Source: Puniceicoccales bacterium | Lineage (GTDB): Bacteria > Verrucomicrobiota > Verrucomicrobiia > Opitutales > UBA953 | Assembly (NCBI GenBank): GCA_031279675.1 | Contig: JAITIB010000033.1 | Span: forward strand, 1 to 21,386 | Direction: 5' to 3' | Length of the DNA: 21,386 nucleotides | Shown here: positions 7,243 through 13,629 of the stretch, one piece after another | Position numbering within the stretch: the stretch's first letter is position 1 | Layout: the number at the start of each line of letters is the position of its first letter | Position numbers and translations under genes: made by a program | The notes under the pieces: generated by a model | Seen by the model: the letters and a program-made list of their open reading frames with translations, nothing else | Told to the model about the DNA's origin: nothing | Databases searched by the model: none

Positions 7243-7632
7243 CCCTGCTCGTCGCAAGCAAAGAGCATTTTAAGCTGTGTTGCACTTGCTCGCGGCGAGC
7301 AAGTTGGTCAAAATAATATTTCACACTTGCTCCGAACGAGCAAGTTTGTTTCCAAAATTTTTCAGACTTGCTCGCGAAGAGCAAGTAGGTTTCAAATTTT
7401 TTTGATTATTGCTCTTGGCGAGCAAGTTTGTCTCGATTTTTTTTGGAACTTGCTCGTTCCGAGCAAATGTCATTAATAATTTTGACCTTGTTGCTCGTTC
7501 CGAGCAATTCATTTTGAGAACCTATTGCGATTTGCTCTCGGCGAGCAAGTAGCTTCAATATTTTTTTTGGACTTGCTCGCGGCGAGCAGATTCAAAAAAT
7601 TTTTGAGACCAATCTGCTCGTTTGGAGCAAGG
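7243..7632 (+). repeat. Phased array of ten 21-nt palindromes, exact 41-nt period
   Basis: Unit starts are 7243, 7284, 7325, 7366, 7407, 7448, 7489, 7530, 7571 and 7612: every interval is exactly 41 nt. The best unit (7284-7304) is a perfect palindrome with 9-nt arms ACTTGCTCG and CGAGCAAGT around a 3-nt centre CGG. Others keep GCTC and GAGC arms with variable 3-5-nt centres (CGG, TTC, or five-base centres such as CGAAC, GCGAA, TTGGC, TCGGC). The 20-nt spacers are AT-rich and unlike each other, but seven of the ten that follow a unit, in both the main array and its degenerate left edge, have a T-run starting near spacer position 9-12. The array stands out from the GC-rich surroundings. No cas, integrase or replication gene is nearby. 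The function is unknown; an operator or protein-binding array, a transcribed hairpin array or a neutral minisatellite are all possible. Confidence 0.9.
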
Positions 7633-7645
7633 GGTTTTCAAAATT

Positions 7646-7904
7646 CGTTACTATGAACATCACCGTTGGAAAGGGGGAAGGGAGGGCTGTTGCCATGAAC
7701 ATTGCCGTTGGACGGGGGGAAACGGAGCCCGTTACTGATTACATTACCGTTGGAAAGGGGGAAGGGAGGGCCGTTGCTGGTTTTGTTGCCGTATGACGGG
7801 GCGAAAGGGGGCTCGTTGCGGATTTTATTTTCGTTGGAAAGGGGCAACGAGGGAGCGTTACTGGTTTATAATCCGGTTGGAGGTTGGAAAAAGGGGTGGT
7901 GTTG
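7646..7904 (+). repeat. G-rich tandem array, 42-nt period, about six units
   Basis: Five 42-nt units (7653, 7695, 7737, 7779, 7821) and one degenerate unit (7863) follow the palindrome array directly; the CGTTACT junction motif begins at 7646. A typical unit has an AT-rich start (ATGAACATCA, GATTACATTA), then CCGTTGGA, then purine-only G-runs such as AAAGGGGGAAGGGAGGG, then a CCGTT(A/G)CT end. Units 1 and 3 are nearly identical and the others diverge. The G-runs could form quadruplexes on the plus strand. On the minus strand the period of 14 codons stays open for about 70 codons, but begins after a stop without an ATG, so I do not call a gene. Confidence 0.85.
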
Positions 7905-8003
7905 CGGTCTTCGTGGTGTGATTGCGCCGTGAGAGGGGGCTTTGCTTCGCCAGATGAGGTTTCCACCCTTGGCGGGGTGGGGATGCGCCGGGCAAATGCA
8001 GAT

Positions 8004-8029
8004 CTCACGCGAAGACGCGAAGGCGCGAA
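8004..8029 (+). repeat. 26-nt interspersed repeat, copy 2
   Basis: CTCACGCGAAGACGC followed by GAAGGCGCGAA; it differs from the copy at 1063-1088 by one base. It lies just beyond the stop codon of the small minus-strand gene ending at 8044. Confidence 0.6.
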
Positions 8030-8043
8030 GAGGTCTGTGTTTC

Positions 8044-8199
8044 TCAGTTCACGCGCCGTTGTTTTCGGCAGTTGCCGGAGCAGTTGCAGGGGGGGTGGGT
8101 GCTGTCGCGGCGTGTCTTCATCGCAAGCCATGCGCGCCGCAGGAGATAGGCGGTGGCGGTGGCGGTGGCGAGGGTGATCAGGCTGTGCTCGGCTGTCAT
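8044..8199 (-). CDS. Candidate small membrane protein with C-terminal cysteine cluster
   Basis: A 51-residue frame starts with ATG at 8199, only 2 nt after the TAA of the upstream lipoprotein gene, and ends with TGA at 8044-8046. Residues about 5-20 (HSLITLATATATAYLL) form one hydrophobic helix, followed by a basic stretch (RRAW, KTRRD) and a short tail with PPCNCSGNCRK. One helix, then positive charges, then a CxCxxxC tail resembles the small FeoB-associated Cys-rich membrane proteins in general plan. The similarity is too slight to name it, and no feoA/feoB is nearby. Tight spacing after the lipoprotein gene suggests a two-gene transcript. It could also be a chance frame, since GC-rich DNA here leaves many frames open. 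Confidence 0.45.
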   Translation of the reverse strand: MTAEHSLITLATATATAYLLRRAWLAMKTRRDSTHPPCNCSGNCRKQRRVN

Positions 8200-8201
8200 T
8201 C

Positions 8202-9200
8202 TTAGGGTTGCTGGGTGCGGGGGCTGGCGGGGGGCGGGAGGGGGGCGGTGGTCTCGGGGATGATGGGGACGCGGGAGGAGTTGGGTGTGAGGATGATTTT
8301 GGCGGTTTCCTTGTCCACGATGATAAGCCAGATGCGTTTGACGTGGTTGTTGAATTCTTCGCCGCAGGTTTTTGCGATGGCGTCGAGGCGGTTCAGGTGG
8401 GTGCGCGAGAATTTGTTGGGGTCTTGGGCGGCTTCGTATTCGAGGGTCTGAAAGATGTTGGACTGGGCTTCGGGGCGGTTTTTTTCGAGTGCGGCGATGA
8501 GTTCCGTGATGGCGGGCGCGGCGCTTCGGGGCGAGGTGCGTATGGCGTGGGAGGTGATTTGGGCGAGGGCGGGGTCGTCGGTATCCTTGAGGATTTTCCC
8601 GAGGGCGAGGATGCCCGCGTCGTATCCGGCGAGGATGTGGGCGTTGGGTGCGGGGTTGCGTCCTTGGGTGAGGGCGGTGGTGGCGGCGGCGATGATCTTT
8701 TCGGCGAGCTCGTCCCTGGCGTTGCGCAGTTGGGTGGCGAGCTGCCAGGCGCGGGTTCCGGCAGTCGGGGTTGCGTGGAATTCTTCGAGGGTTTGGGGTT
8801 TGGGGGGCGTGTGGGTTGCGTCGAGGAGTTTGACGAGGGCGGCGGGGGCGTCGCTGTTGTTGGGGCGTCTGGAGTTTTCGATGGGCCAGTAGGCCGCGAT
8901 GCTGAGCTTGGAGAGTTCGCACAGCTCGGAGATTTCGCCGTTGGTGAATTTGACGAGGAGGTCCGCGTTGCCGTTGCCGGTGGTGTCCATGTAGGCCTCG
9001 ATGAGCGTGTATTTTTGGCCTTCCGGTTCATGCATGTAAACTTCCTTGACGTAGGCGCCGCGGTCCCTGGCGAGGGGGCCGCGGTAAACATAGGAGCTGG
9101 TCGCGGACTGGCTGGCGTCGCGGCAGCCGGTGGCGGTGGCAAGGATGAGGGCGAGGGGGAGCAGGAATGTGGTGGCGAGGATGGTTGGTGCGGTTCGCAT
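8202..9200 (-). CDS. Putative lipoprotein of unknown function
   Basis: A 332-residue protein with an N-terminal signal: MRTAPTILATTFLLPLALILATATGC, where Cys is a plausible lipidation site although the lipobox (ATGC) is not ideal. The mature part begins RDASQSATSSYVYRG and includes YMDTTGNGNADLLVKF, a short Asp/Asn-rich turn like those of calcium-binding or VCBS-type repeats. The remainder is mostly helical with a Pro-rich C-terminus (PLPPPASPRTQQP). I do not recognise the family. The frame stays open upstream far into the antisense strand of the GH13 gene, but that is a base-composition effect; the ATG at 9200 is the first that gives an export signal. It is transcribed away from the tRNA, and a small Cys-rich frame follows after 2 nt. 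Confidence 0.7.
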   Translation of the reverse strand: MRTAPTILATTFLLPLALILATATGCRDASQSATSSYVYRGPLARDRGAYVKEVYMHEPEGQKYTLIEAYMDTTGNGNADLLVKFTNGEISELCELSKLSIAAYWPIENSRRPNNSDAPAALVKLLDATHTPPKPQTLEEFHATPTAGTRAWQLATQLRNARDELAEKIIAAATTALTQGRNPAPNAHILAGYDAGILALGKILKDTDDPALAQITSHAIRTSPRSAAPAITELIAALEKNRPEAQSNIFQTLEYEAAQDPNKFSRTHLNRLDAIAKTCGEEFNNHVKRIWLIIVDKETAKIILTPNSSRVPIIPETTAPLPPPASPRTQQP

Positions 9201-9266
9201 GGTGGGTGTGACGGTAGGGGTTTGCACGGGGGGAACAAGGGTTTTTTTGCGGCGGGGGGCGCGGGC

Positions 9267-9295
9267 TTGACATGCGGGGTGAAATGGGCGGTGAT
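9267..9295 (+). promoter_or_regulatory. Probable sigma70-type promoter of the tRNA gene
   Basis: A perfect TTGACA at 9267-9272 is followed, 17 nt on, by GGTGAT (9290-9295), a weak -10 box matching three of six positions. The predicted start near 9302 would lie about 9 nt before the tRNA 5' end, a normal leader length for a tRNA. Confidence 0.4.
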
Positions 9296-9310
9296 GCGCG
9301 CGTTTTCCGG

Positions 9311-9386
9311 GGGCCTTTAGCTCAATGGTTAGAGCAGAGCACTCATAATGCTTTGGTTGTTGGTTCGAGTCCGACAAGGCCCACCA
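9311..9386 (+). tRNA. tRNA with anticodon CAU, probably tRNA-Ile2 (read as AUA after lysidine modification)
   Basis: A complete 76-nt cloverleaf: acceptor GGGCCTT/AAGGCCC, D-arm GCTC/GAGC, anticodon stem GAGCA/TGCTT with loop CTCATAA (anticodon CAT), T-arm GTTGG/CCGAC with TTCGAGT loop, discriminator A and an encoded CCA. CAU could mean elongator Met or Ile2. The C4-G69 and C5-G68 pairs, which TilS uses to pick tRNA-Ile2, are present. The D-loop (CAATGGTTAGAGCAG) and variable loop (TGGTT) look like E. coli ileX rather than metT. It is not initiator tRNA, since 1-72 is a G-C pair. The tRNA call is certain; the Ile2 identity is probable. Confidence 0.95.
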
Positions 9387-9424
9387 TTTTGCCGGCGTGT
9401 TTTTTTGGGGGGAGGGGCTTGGGT

Positions 9425-9448
9425 GCGGGAAGTTCCGCCTTTTTTTTT
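9425..9448 (+). terminator. Rho-independent terminator downstream of the tRNA
   Basis: GCGG (9425-9428) pairs with CCGC (9435-9438) around a 6-nt loop, followed one base later by nine T (9440-9448). The stem is short, but the T-run is long. It lies 38 nt beyond the tRNA and 29 nt before the GH13 start codon, so it would separate the two. Confidence 0.5.
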
Positions 9449-9476
9449 CCTGTTTCGCGGGTAGTGTCTGCCCGTC

Positions 9477-11912
9477 ATGCCCGAAGTTTCTCACCGTGTG
9501 CTCGCTGCCTGTTGGATGACGCGTTTTGATGGCGTCGTGGTTTTGTCCCGTGATTGGGAGGGGGAGGGGCTGCCGCCGTTGGAGATGGCTCCTCCGGGTG
9601 TGTTGCGCCGGGTGTCGCGGATGGGTGTGCGCCGGTGCGCGCTGTTCTCGGGGTATTGTTTTGAGGAGGGGGAGGTGGTGTTTGTGCTTTGGCCGGAGTT
9701 GTTCCCCGGGGTGGATTGCGAGGTGGAGGAGATACGTGTGGCGGGGGAGTTTAATGGGTGGGGTCCGGACTCGGGCTGGGCGCTGCGCGCGGAGTGGTGG
9801 GAGGGAGCGGGGTGTGTGTGGGTGTTGCGCGGCGCTCTGTCGGGGGTGGATTGGGGTGCGTTGGGGGGGGAGGGGTGCGCGTTCAAGTTTGTCACCGCGC
9901 GCGGGGTGTGGCTGGATGTGCCGGGGCAGGCGTTTAACCGGTGCGTGGATGGGCGCGGGTGTGTGAACTTTCATTTGTCGCGGGAGCGGACCGGGTTGCA
10001 TGTGTTTTGTTTCGTGTCGGGGGCGCCGGCGAGTCTGGCCGGGCGCGATGTGTTGTTGTGGGGGCGGCAGCGGGTGCCGGTGGGGCACGGGGAGTTTTTG
10101 CTGCAACAGAATTCGTCGGTGGAGTTGGGGGCGCGTGTTTACGGGGGGCGGACGTGTTTCCGGGTGTTTGCCCCGCGCGCCTCGGGGGTTGTCGTGGAGT
10201 TGTGGCCGCCGGGGATGGATGAAAAAAAGGGGGGCGGGCGGGAGCGGGCGGCGTTGGCGGCGTTGGGGGATGGTGTGTGGGAGTGGGTGCGCGAGGGGTC
10301 GTTGCACGGGTGGCGTTACTGGTTTTTTGTCTCGGGGGAGAATGATGGTGTGTCCACGGCGTTTGATGCCGCGGTGCCGGTGCTTGATCCGTGGGCGTTG
10401 GCGGCGGAGGGGCCGTCGGGGCCGGGGTTGGTTGTGGATGGGGCGCGGGTGTCCTATCCGGGGGGGCAACACAGGCCGCCGCCGGTGGCGGACTTGGTTG
10501 TTGTCGAGGGGCATGTGCGCGATCTGGTTGCGCGTGTGGCCGGGGGGGCGACGGGGTTTCGCGAGCTGGCGGAGTGGATTCGTTCGCCGGGTTGCTATTT
10601 GCGCGCCCTGGGGGTGAATGCGCTGGAGTTGCAGCCGGTGCAGGAGTTTGACGCGGTGCGGGCGGGGGATTACCATTGGGGCTACATGCCGGTGAACTGG
10701 TTTGCGCCGGCAAGCGCGTATGCGCGGGATGCGGGCGCGGGGTCGCAGATTGCGGATTTTCAGGATTTGGTGGCGGCGTGCCATGAGGCGGGGTTGGCGG
10801 TCATTGTGGATGTTGTTTACAACCATGTCGGGGCGCCCAATCACTTGGAGCGGTTGGACAGGGCGTATTTTTTTGAACAGGCGCCGGATGGCGGTTTGTC
10901 CAATTGGAGTGGGTGCGGGAATGATGTGCGTGCGCGCGCGCCGTTGGTGCGGCGGCTGGTGGTGGAGAGTCTGCGCCATTGGGTGGAGTGTTTTGACGTG
11001 GATGGTTTCCGTTTTGATCTGGCGGAGTTGCTGGGGGTGCCGTTGTTGCGCGAGGTGGAGCGCGTGCTCAGGCCGGTCAAGCCGGGGTTGATTCTTATCG
11101 CGGAGCCGTGGAGTTTTCGCGGGCATCTTGGGGGGGCGCTGGCGGGGATGGGTTTTGTTTCGTGGAATGACGGGTTCCGTGAGTTTTTCCCCGCCTATGT
11201 CCATGGGGCGGCGGGGTCGGATGGGTTGAGGTATTTTTTGGGCGGGTCGCCGGGGTCGGCGCCGTTGCTGCAGGCGCTGAATTACACGGAGTCGCATGAT
11301 GACCGTTGCTGGCTTGACCGGATCACGGAGAATGCGGGCAACGATGGCACTGTGCCGACGCCCAATGATGCGCGGCGGACGCGCTTGATGGGGGCCGCCT
11401 TGTTTGCCTCGCTTGGGGTTCCGATGCTTGCGGCGGGGCAGGATTTTTTGCGTTCCAAGGCCGGGTTGAACAATACGTATCTGCGTGGCGATGTGAATGC
11501 GCTGGATTACGCGCGGCTGGAAAAATTTCATGACACTCATGTGTATTTCCGCGATTGGATTGCGTTCCGGTTGAGCGACATGGGCGCGGCGTTGCGGAGG
11601 CATGAGCGGACGGCGGAGGGTTTTTTCAGGTTTTTCCAATGCGCGCATTCGAATGCGCTTGGCGCGTGGTATAACGCGGATGGGGCGCTGGCGGTGGCGT
11701 CGCTGTTTTTCGCGATCAATCCGCACTCTCATCCGGTGGCGTTGTCCGTGCCGGGGGTGGATGGCGGCGGTTTTCGCCAGATTGCCAACGGGGATGTTTT
11801 TTGCGCCGGCGGGCTGGCTGCCGCGGATTCGTTTGCCTGGCACGCGGGGATTTTAACATTGCCCGCGCTTTCGGCGGGGCTCTGGATTGCGGAGCTTCGT
11901 CCCGGCTCTTGA
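9477..11912 (+). CDS. GH13 alpha-1,6-debranching-type enzyme (pullulanase/isoamylase/GlgX-like) with two N-terminal E-set modules
   Basis: An 811-residue retaining alpha-glucanase acting on branched alpha-glucans. All four GH13 regions are present: DVVYNH (445-450), GFRFDLAE with nucleophile Asp514, ILIAEPW with acid/base Glu543, and TESHDD with His607-Asp608. YHWGYMPVNWFAP (399-411) corresponds to the YNWGYDP signature of pullulanase-type debranching enzymes, with Met in place of Asp. Two glycan-binding-like E-set/CBM48 modules precede the barrel: one around EIRVAGEFNGWGP (85-97) and one around CFRVFAPRASGVVVELW (227-243). I see no signal peptide, so it probably works in the cytoplasm on glycogen or imported maltodextrins. 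The precise substrate cannot be told. The start ATG at 9477 follows the tRNA terminator. Codon use is strongly G-rich, leaving a very long open antisense frame that is not a gene. Confidence 0.88.
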   Translation: MPEVSHRVLAACWMTRFDGVVVLSRDWEGEGLPPLEMAPPGVLRRVSRMGVRRCALFSGYCFEEGEVVFVLWPELFPGVDCEVEEIRVAGEFNGWGPDSGWALRAEWWEGAGCVWVLRGALSGVDWGALGGEGCAFKFVTARGVWLDVPGQAFNRCVDGRGCVNFHLSRERTGLHVFCFVSGAPASLAGRDVLLWGRQRVPVGHGEFLLQQNSSVELGARVYGGRTCFRVFAPRASGVVVELWPPGMDEKKGGGRERAALAALGDGVWEWVREGSLHGWRYWFFVSGENDGVSTAFDAAVPVLDPWALAAEGPSGPGLVVDGARVSYPGGQHRPPPVADLVVVEGHVRDLVARVAGGATGFRELAEWIRSPGCYLRALGVNALELQPVQEFDAVRAGDYHWGYMPVNWFAPASAYARDAGAGSQIADFQDLVAACHEAGLAVIVDVVYNHVGAPNHLERLDRAYFFEQAPDGGLSNWSGCGNDVRARAPLVRRLVVESLRHWVECFDVDGFRFDLAELLGVPLLREVERVLRPVKPGLILIAEPWSFRGHLGGALAGMGFVSWNDGFREFFPAYVHGAAGSDGLRYFLGGSPGSAPLLQALNYTESHDDRCWLDRITENAGNDGTVPTPNDARRTRLMGAALFASLGVPMLAAGQDFLRSKAGLNNTYLRGDVNALDYARLEKFHDTHVYFRDWIAFRLSDMGAALRRHERTAEGFFRFFQCAHSNALGAWYNADGALAVASLFFAINPHSHPVALSVPGVDGGGFRQIANGDVFCAGGLAAADSFAWHAGILTLPALSAGLWIAELRPGS

Positions 11913-11933
11913 GGGCGGGGCTTTTTTCTTCCT

Positions 11934-12917
11934 ATGAACACCAAGAATTTCCGGTTTTCCCGGCGTCGCCGTCTTTGCGGCGGTGCGGTCGTGTTGTTGG
12001 CGGTCGTGTTTGTGTTTCCCGTCGCGCGCCCGGCGATTGCGTCCGACGCCACCGGTGCGAATACCGCCGCCGCGCCCGTGCTGCCCCGTGGGGAGAGCGA
12101 GTTTTTTTTCAACAATGTCTTTACGGCGCCGTCGCTCACCGCGGGTTATTCGATGCCGGCGGCGGTGCGCGACGCCACCGGGAAACTTTTGTCGTGGAAT
12201 TACGATGCGGGTGTTTCCGTTTTGGCCATTGGCGCGGAGAACATTTTTTACGGGGCCTTTGCCTATCGCCGCACCGATTATCGTTTCGAGGGAATGGGCG
12301 CGCCCTTTGGGGATGTGGAGCAGGCGCGGCTTTACTTTCGGTATGAACGGGCCTTTTCGCCGCGGTGGAGTCTCGTCGTGGATGCCGCCGGGTGGCTTGC
12401 GGCGGAAACGGATGCCCGCATAGGCGAGGGGGCCGCGGGATTTCTTGGTGGCGGGGTGAAGCATTCCCTGTCCGGCGACCTCCAGTTCCATCTTGGAATG
12501 ATGGTGAAGACTTACCTTTCGGACGGTGCGGAGCTCTGGCCTTACGGAGGCTTTGTCTGGCAGATTGATCCCAGTTGGGCGCTCGGGTTAACGAACGGGC
12601 TTTCGCTCCGTTATGATGGCCGTTTTTTTGACGGACATGCCACTTCCGTTGAATTGAAATGCGCCTACGAGAGCTTGAACTTCCGCATGGCCGGCGCCAC
12701 CGCCGTCGGCTCCCATCGCCGTGCCGTGGAGGTCCAGCAGGTGGTGTTGACCTTGGGCGTGAAACAGGAGTTTCTCGGGCGCGCGGCCTATGTTCGTGGC
12801 ACGATCGGCGGCGTTCTCTATGCCAAATACAAGTTTCGCAGCTGTGGTGACAACGTCGGGGAGTTTCGCACCGATCCCGCGGCCACGTTTTGCGTCGAGG
12901 CCGGGTTCACCTTTTGA
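11934..12917 (+). CDS. Putative outer-membrane beta-barrel protein (unknown function)
   Basis: A 327-residue protein with an N-terminal export signal: basic start (NTKNFRFSRRRRLC), hydrophobic core (GGAVVLLAVVFVFPVA) and a likely cleavage near AIAS. The mature sequence alternates polar and aromatic residues in short strands (for example FYGAFAYRRTDYRF, ARLYFRYERAF, WSLVVDAAGWLAAE) and ends in AGFTF, the terminal Phe expected for insertion by the BAM complex. This fits a porin-like or DUF6268-type barrel. I do not claim a family. It begins 21 nt after the GH13 gene and might be co-transcribed; a maltodextrin channel would fit the context but is speculation. Its 3' end is convergent with exbB, with only 26 nt between stops. 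Confidence 0.65.
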   Translation: MNTKNFRFSRRRRLCGGAVVLLAVVFVFPVARPAIASDATGANTAAAPVLPRGESEFFFNNVFTAPSLTAGYSMPAAVRDATGKLLSWNYDAGVSVLAIGAENIFYGAFAYRRTDYRFEGMGAPFGDVEQARLYFRYERAFSPRWSLVVDAAGWLAAETDARIGEGAAGFLGGGVKHSLSGDLQFHLGMMVKTYLSDGAELWPYGGFVWQIDPSWALGLTNGLSLRYDGRFFDGHATSVELKCAYESLNFRMAGATAVGSHRRAVEVQQVVLTLGVKQEFLGRAAYVRGTIGGVLYAKYKFRSCGDNVGEFRTDPAATFCVEAGFTF

Positions 12918-12943
12918 GGCCGCATTCCCGGAGCGCTTCGCGC

Positions 12944-13615
12944 CTATCCGCGCGGCTGCTCCTGGCGGGCGGCTTCCGCGACGTCGAACCCGCGCTGCCG
13001 CGCCGATTCGCAGAGCAACTCCAGGTGGTTGATTGTCTGCTCAAGTCGTGAGCGGAAGTCTGACAGGCACCGGTTGAAAAAACTGTACGGCAGCAGGCAG
13101 AGGATCGCGATCACGAGCCCGCAAATGGTTGCGATGAGCGCCTCCGCGATGCCTCCGGTCACGCGTGTCGCCGCAAGCTCGCCAACGCCCAGCGCCTCGA
13201 ATGAGATGCGGATTCCGGTGACCGTTCCCAGCAGTCCCAGAAAGGGGGCCAGGGTGATGAACGCCGCCAGCAGCCACAAACGCTTTTCCGCCTGATGCAA
13301 CACCTTCGACGCCTCCAGTTGCATGGCGCCCAGGAACGACACGTGCGCGTGCGTGAGCCCTTTGTGCACCACGCGCAAAAACGGGTCTCCGGGCGCGCTC
13401 GCCGTTGTTCGGGCCGCCGTTTTGAAATCGCCCGACGCCACCGCGGTGAACACCGATTCCAGGGCTTTTCCGTCTGTCCGTCGTGCCAGCCACCACCACC
13501 ACAGGGCGCGCTCGCCGATAACCACGAGGCTTGCGAGGAAGCAAAGCAGGAGCGGCCACATGATCGGCCCCCCCTCAATAAAAAACTCAACGGCGGCATT
13601 TGCGTAAAATGTCAT
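12944..13615 (-). CDS. exbB: ExbB/TolQ/MotA-family proton channel subunit
   Basis: A 223-residue inner-membrane protein with three hydrophobic segments: one near residues 13-35 (GGPIMWPLLLCFLASLVVIGERALWW), one around LLAAFITLAPFLGLLGTVTGI and one around IAEALIATICGLVIAILCLLPY. The second and third, with the TPFLGLLGTVxGI-like and GIxEALxTTxxGL-like signatures, define the ExbB/TolQ/MotA channel family. It would use the proton gradient to energise its partner TonB. The ATG at 13615 lies 14 nt after the tonB-like stop, so the two genes are an operon. ExbB normally works with ExbD, but the next gene is convergent and no exbD is present in the window. Confidence 0.85.
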   Translation of the reverse strand: MTFYANAAVEFFIEGGPIMWPLLLCFLASLVVIGERALWWWWLARRTDGKALESVFTAVASGDFKTAARTTASAPGDPFLRVVHKGLTHAHVSFLGAMQLEASKVLHQAEKRLWLLAAFITLAPFLGLLGTVTGIRISFEALGVGELAATRVTGGIAEALIATICGLVIAILCLLPYSFFNRCLSDFRSRLEQTINHLELLCESARQRGFDVAEAARQEQPRG

Positions 13616-13629
13616 GATGAAACCGGATC

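Larger units (their letters stand above)
6997..8043. other. Gene-free stretch carrying two tandem arrays and dispersed palindromes
   Basis: No gene is supported in these 1047 bases. From left to right they hold several elements. The right half of palindromic repeat B comes first. A segment resembling 364-385 follows (CACC-CACTCCA-AACT motif, 7039-7055). A CACAGG...CCTGTTGTG hairpin lies at 7075-7095 and a GCGGGGAAT/ATTCCCCGC inverted repeat at 7125-7144. The 41-nt palindrome array follows (degenerate from 7158, clear from 7243 to 7632), then the G-rich 42-nt array (7646-7904) and the second copy of a 26-nt repeat (8004-8029). The short open frames across the arrays are not genes: 41 is not a multiple of three and no start codon is well placed. 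Confidence 0.75.

Noticed and set aside
7069..7512. Protein-coding frames across the 41-nt array (both strands)
   Set aside because: The period of 41 is not divisible by three, so each unit is read in a different frame; the translations show no fold or family.
7243..7632. CRISPR array
   Set aside because: Repeats are only 21 nt, imperfect and fully palindromic; spacers are 20 nt, AT-rich and share a T-run phase, and no cas gene is nearby.
7638..7847. Minus-strand 14-residue-repeat protein over the 42-nt array
   Set aside because: The frame begins just after a stop with only a TTG start, has no ribosome-binding site, and its periodicity follows from a 42-nt DNA repeat.
8202..11843. 1213-residue minus-strand frame
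   Set aside because: Only its last 332 codons (from the ATG at 9200) look like a protein; the rest is the antisense strand of the GH13 gene and the tRNA.
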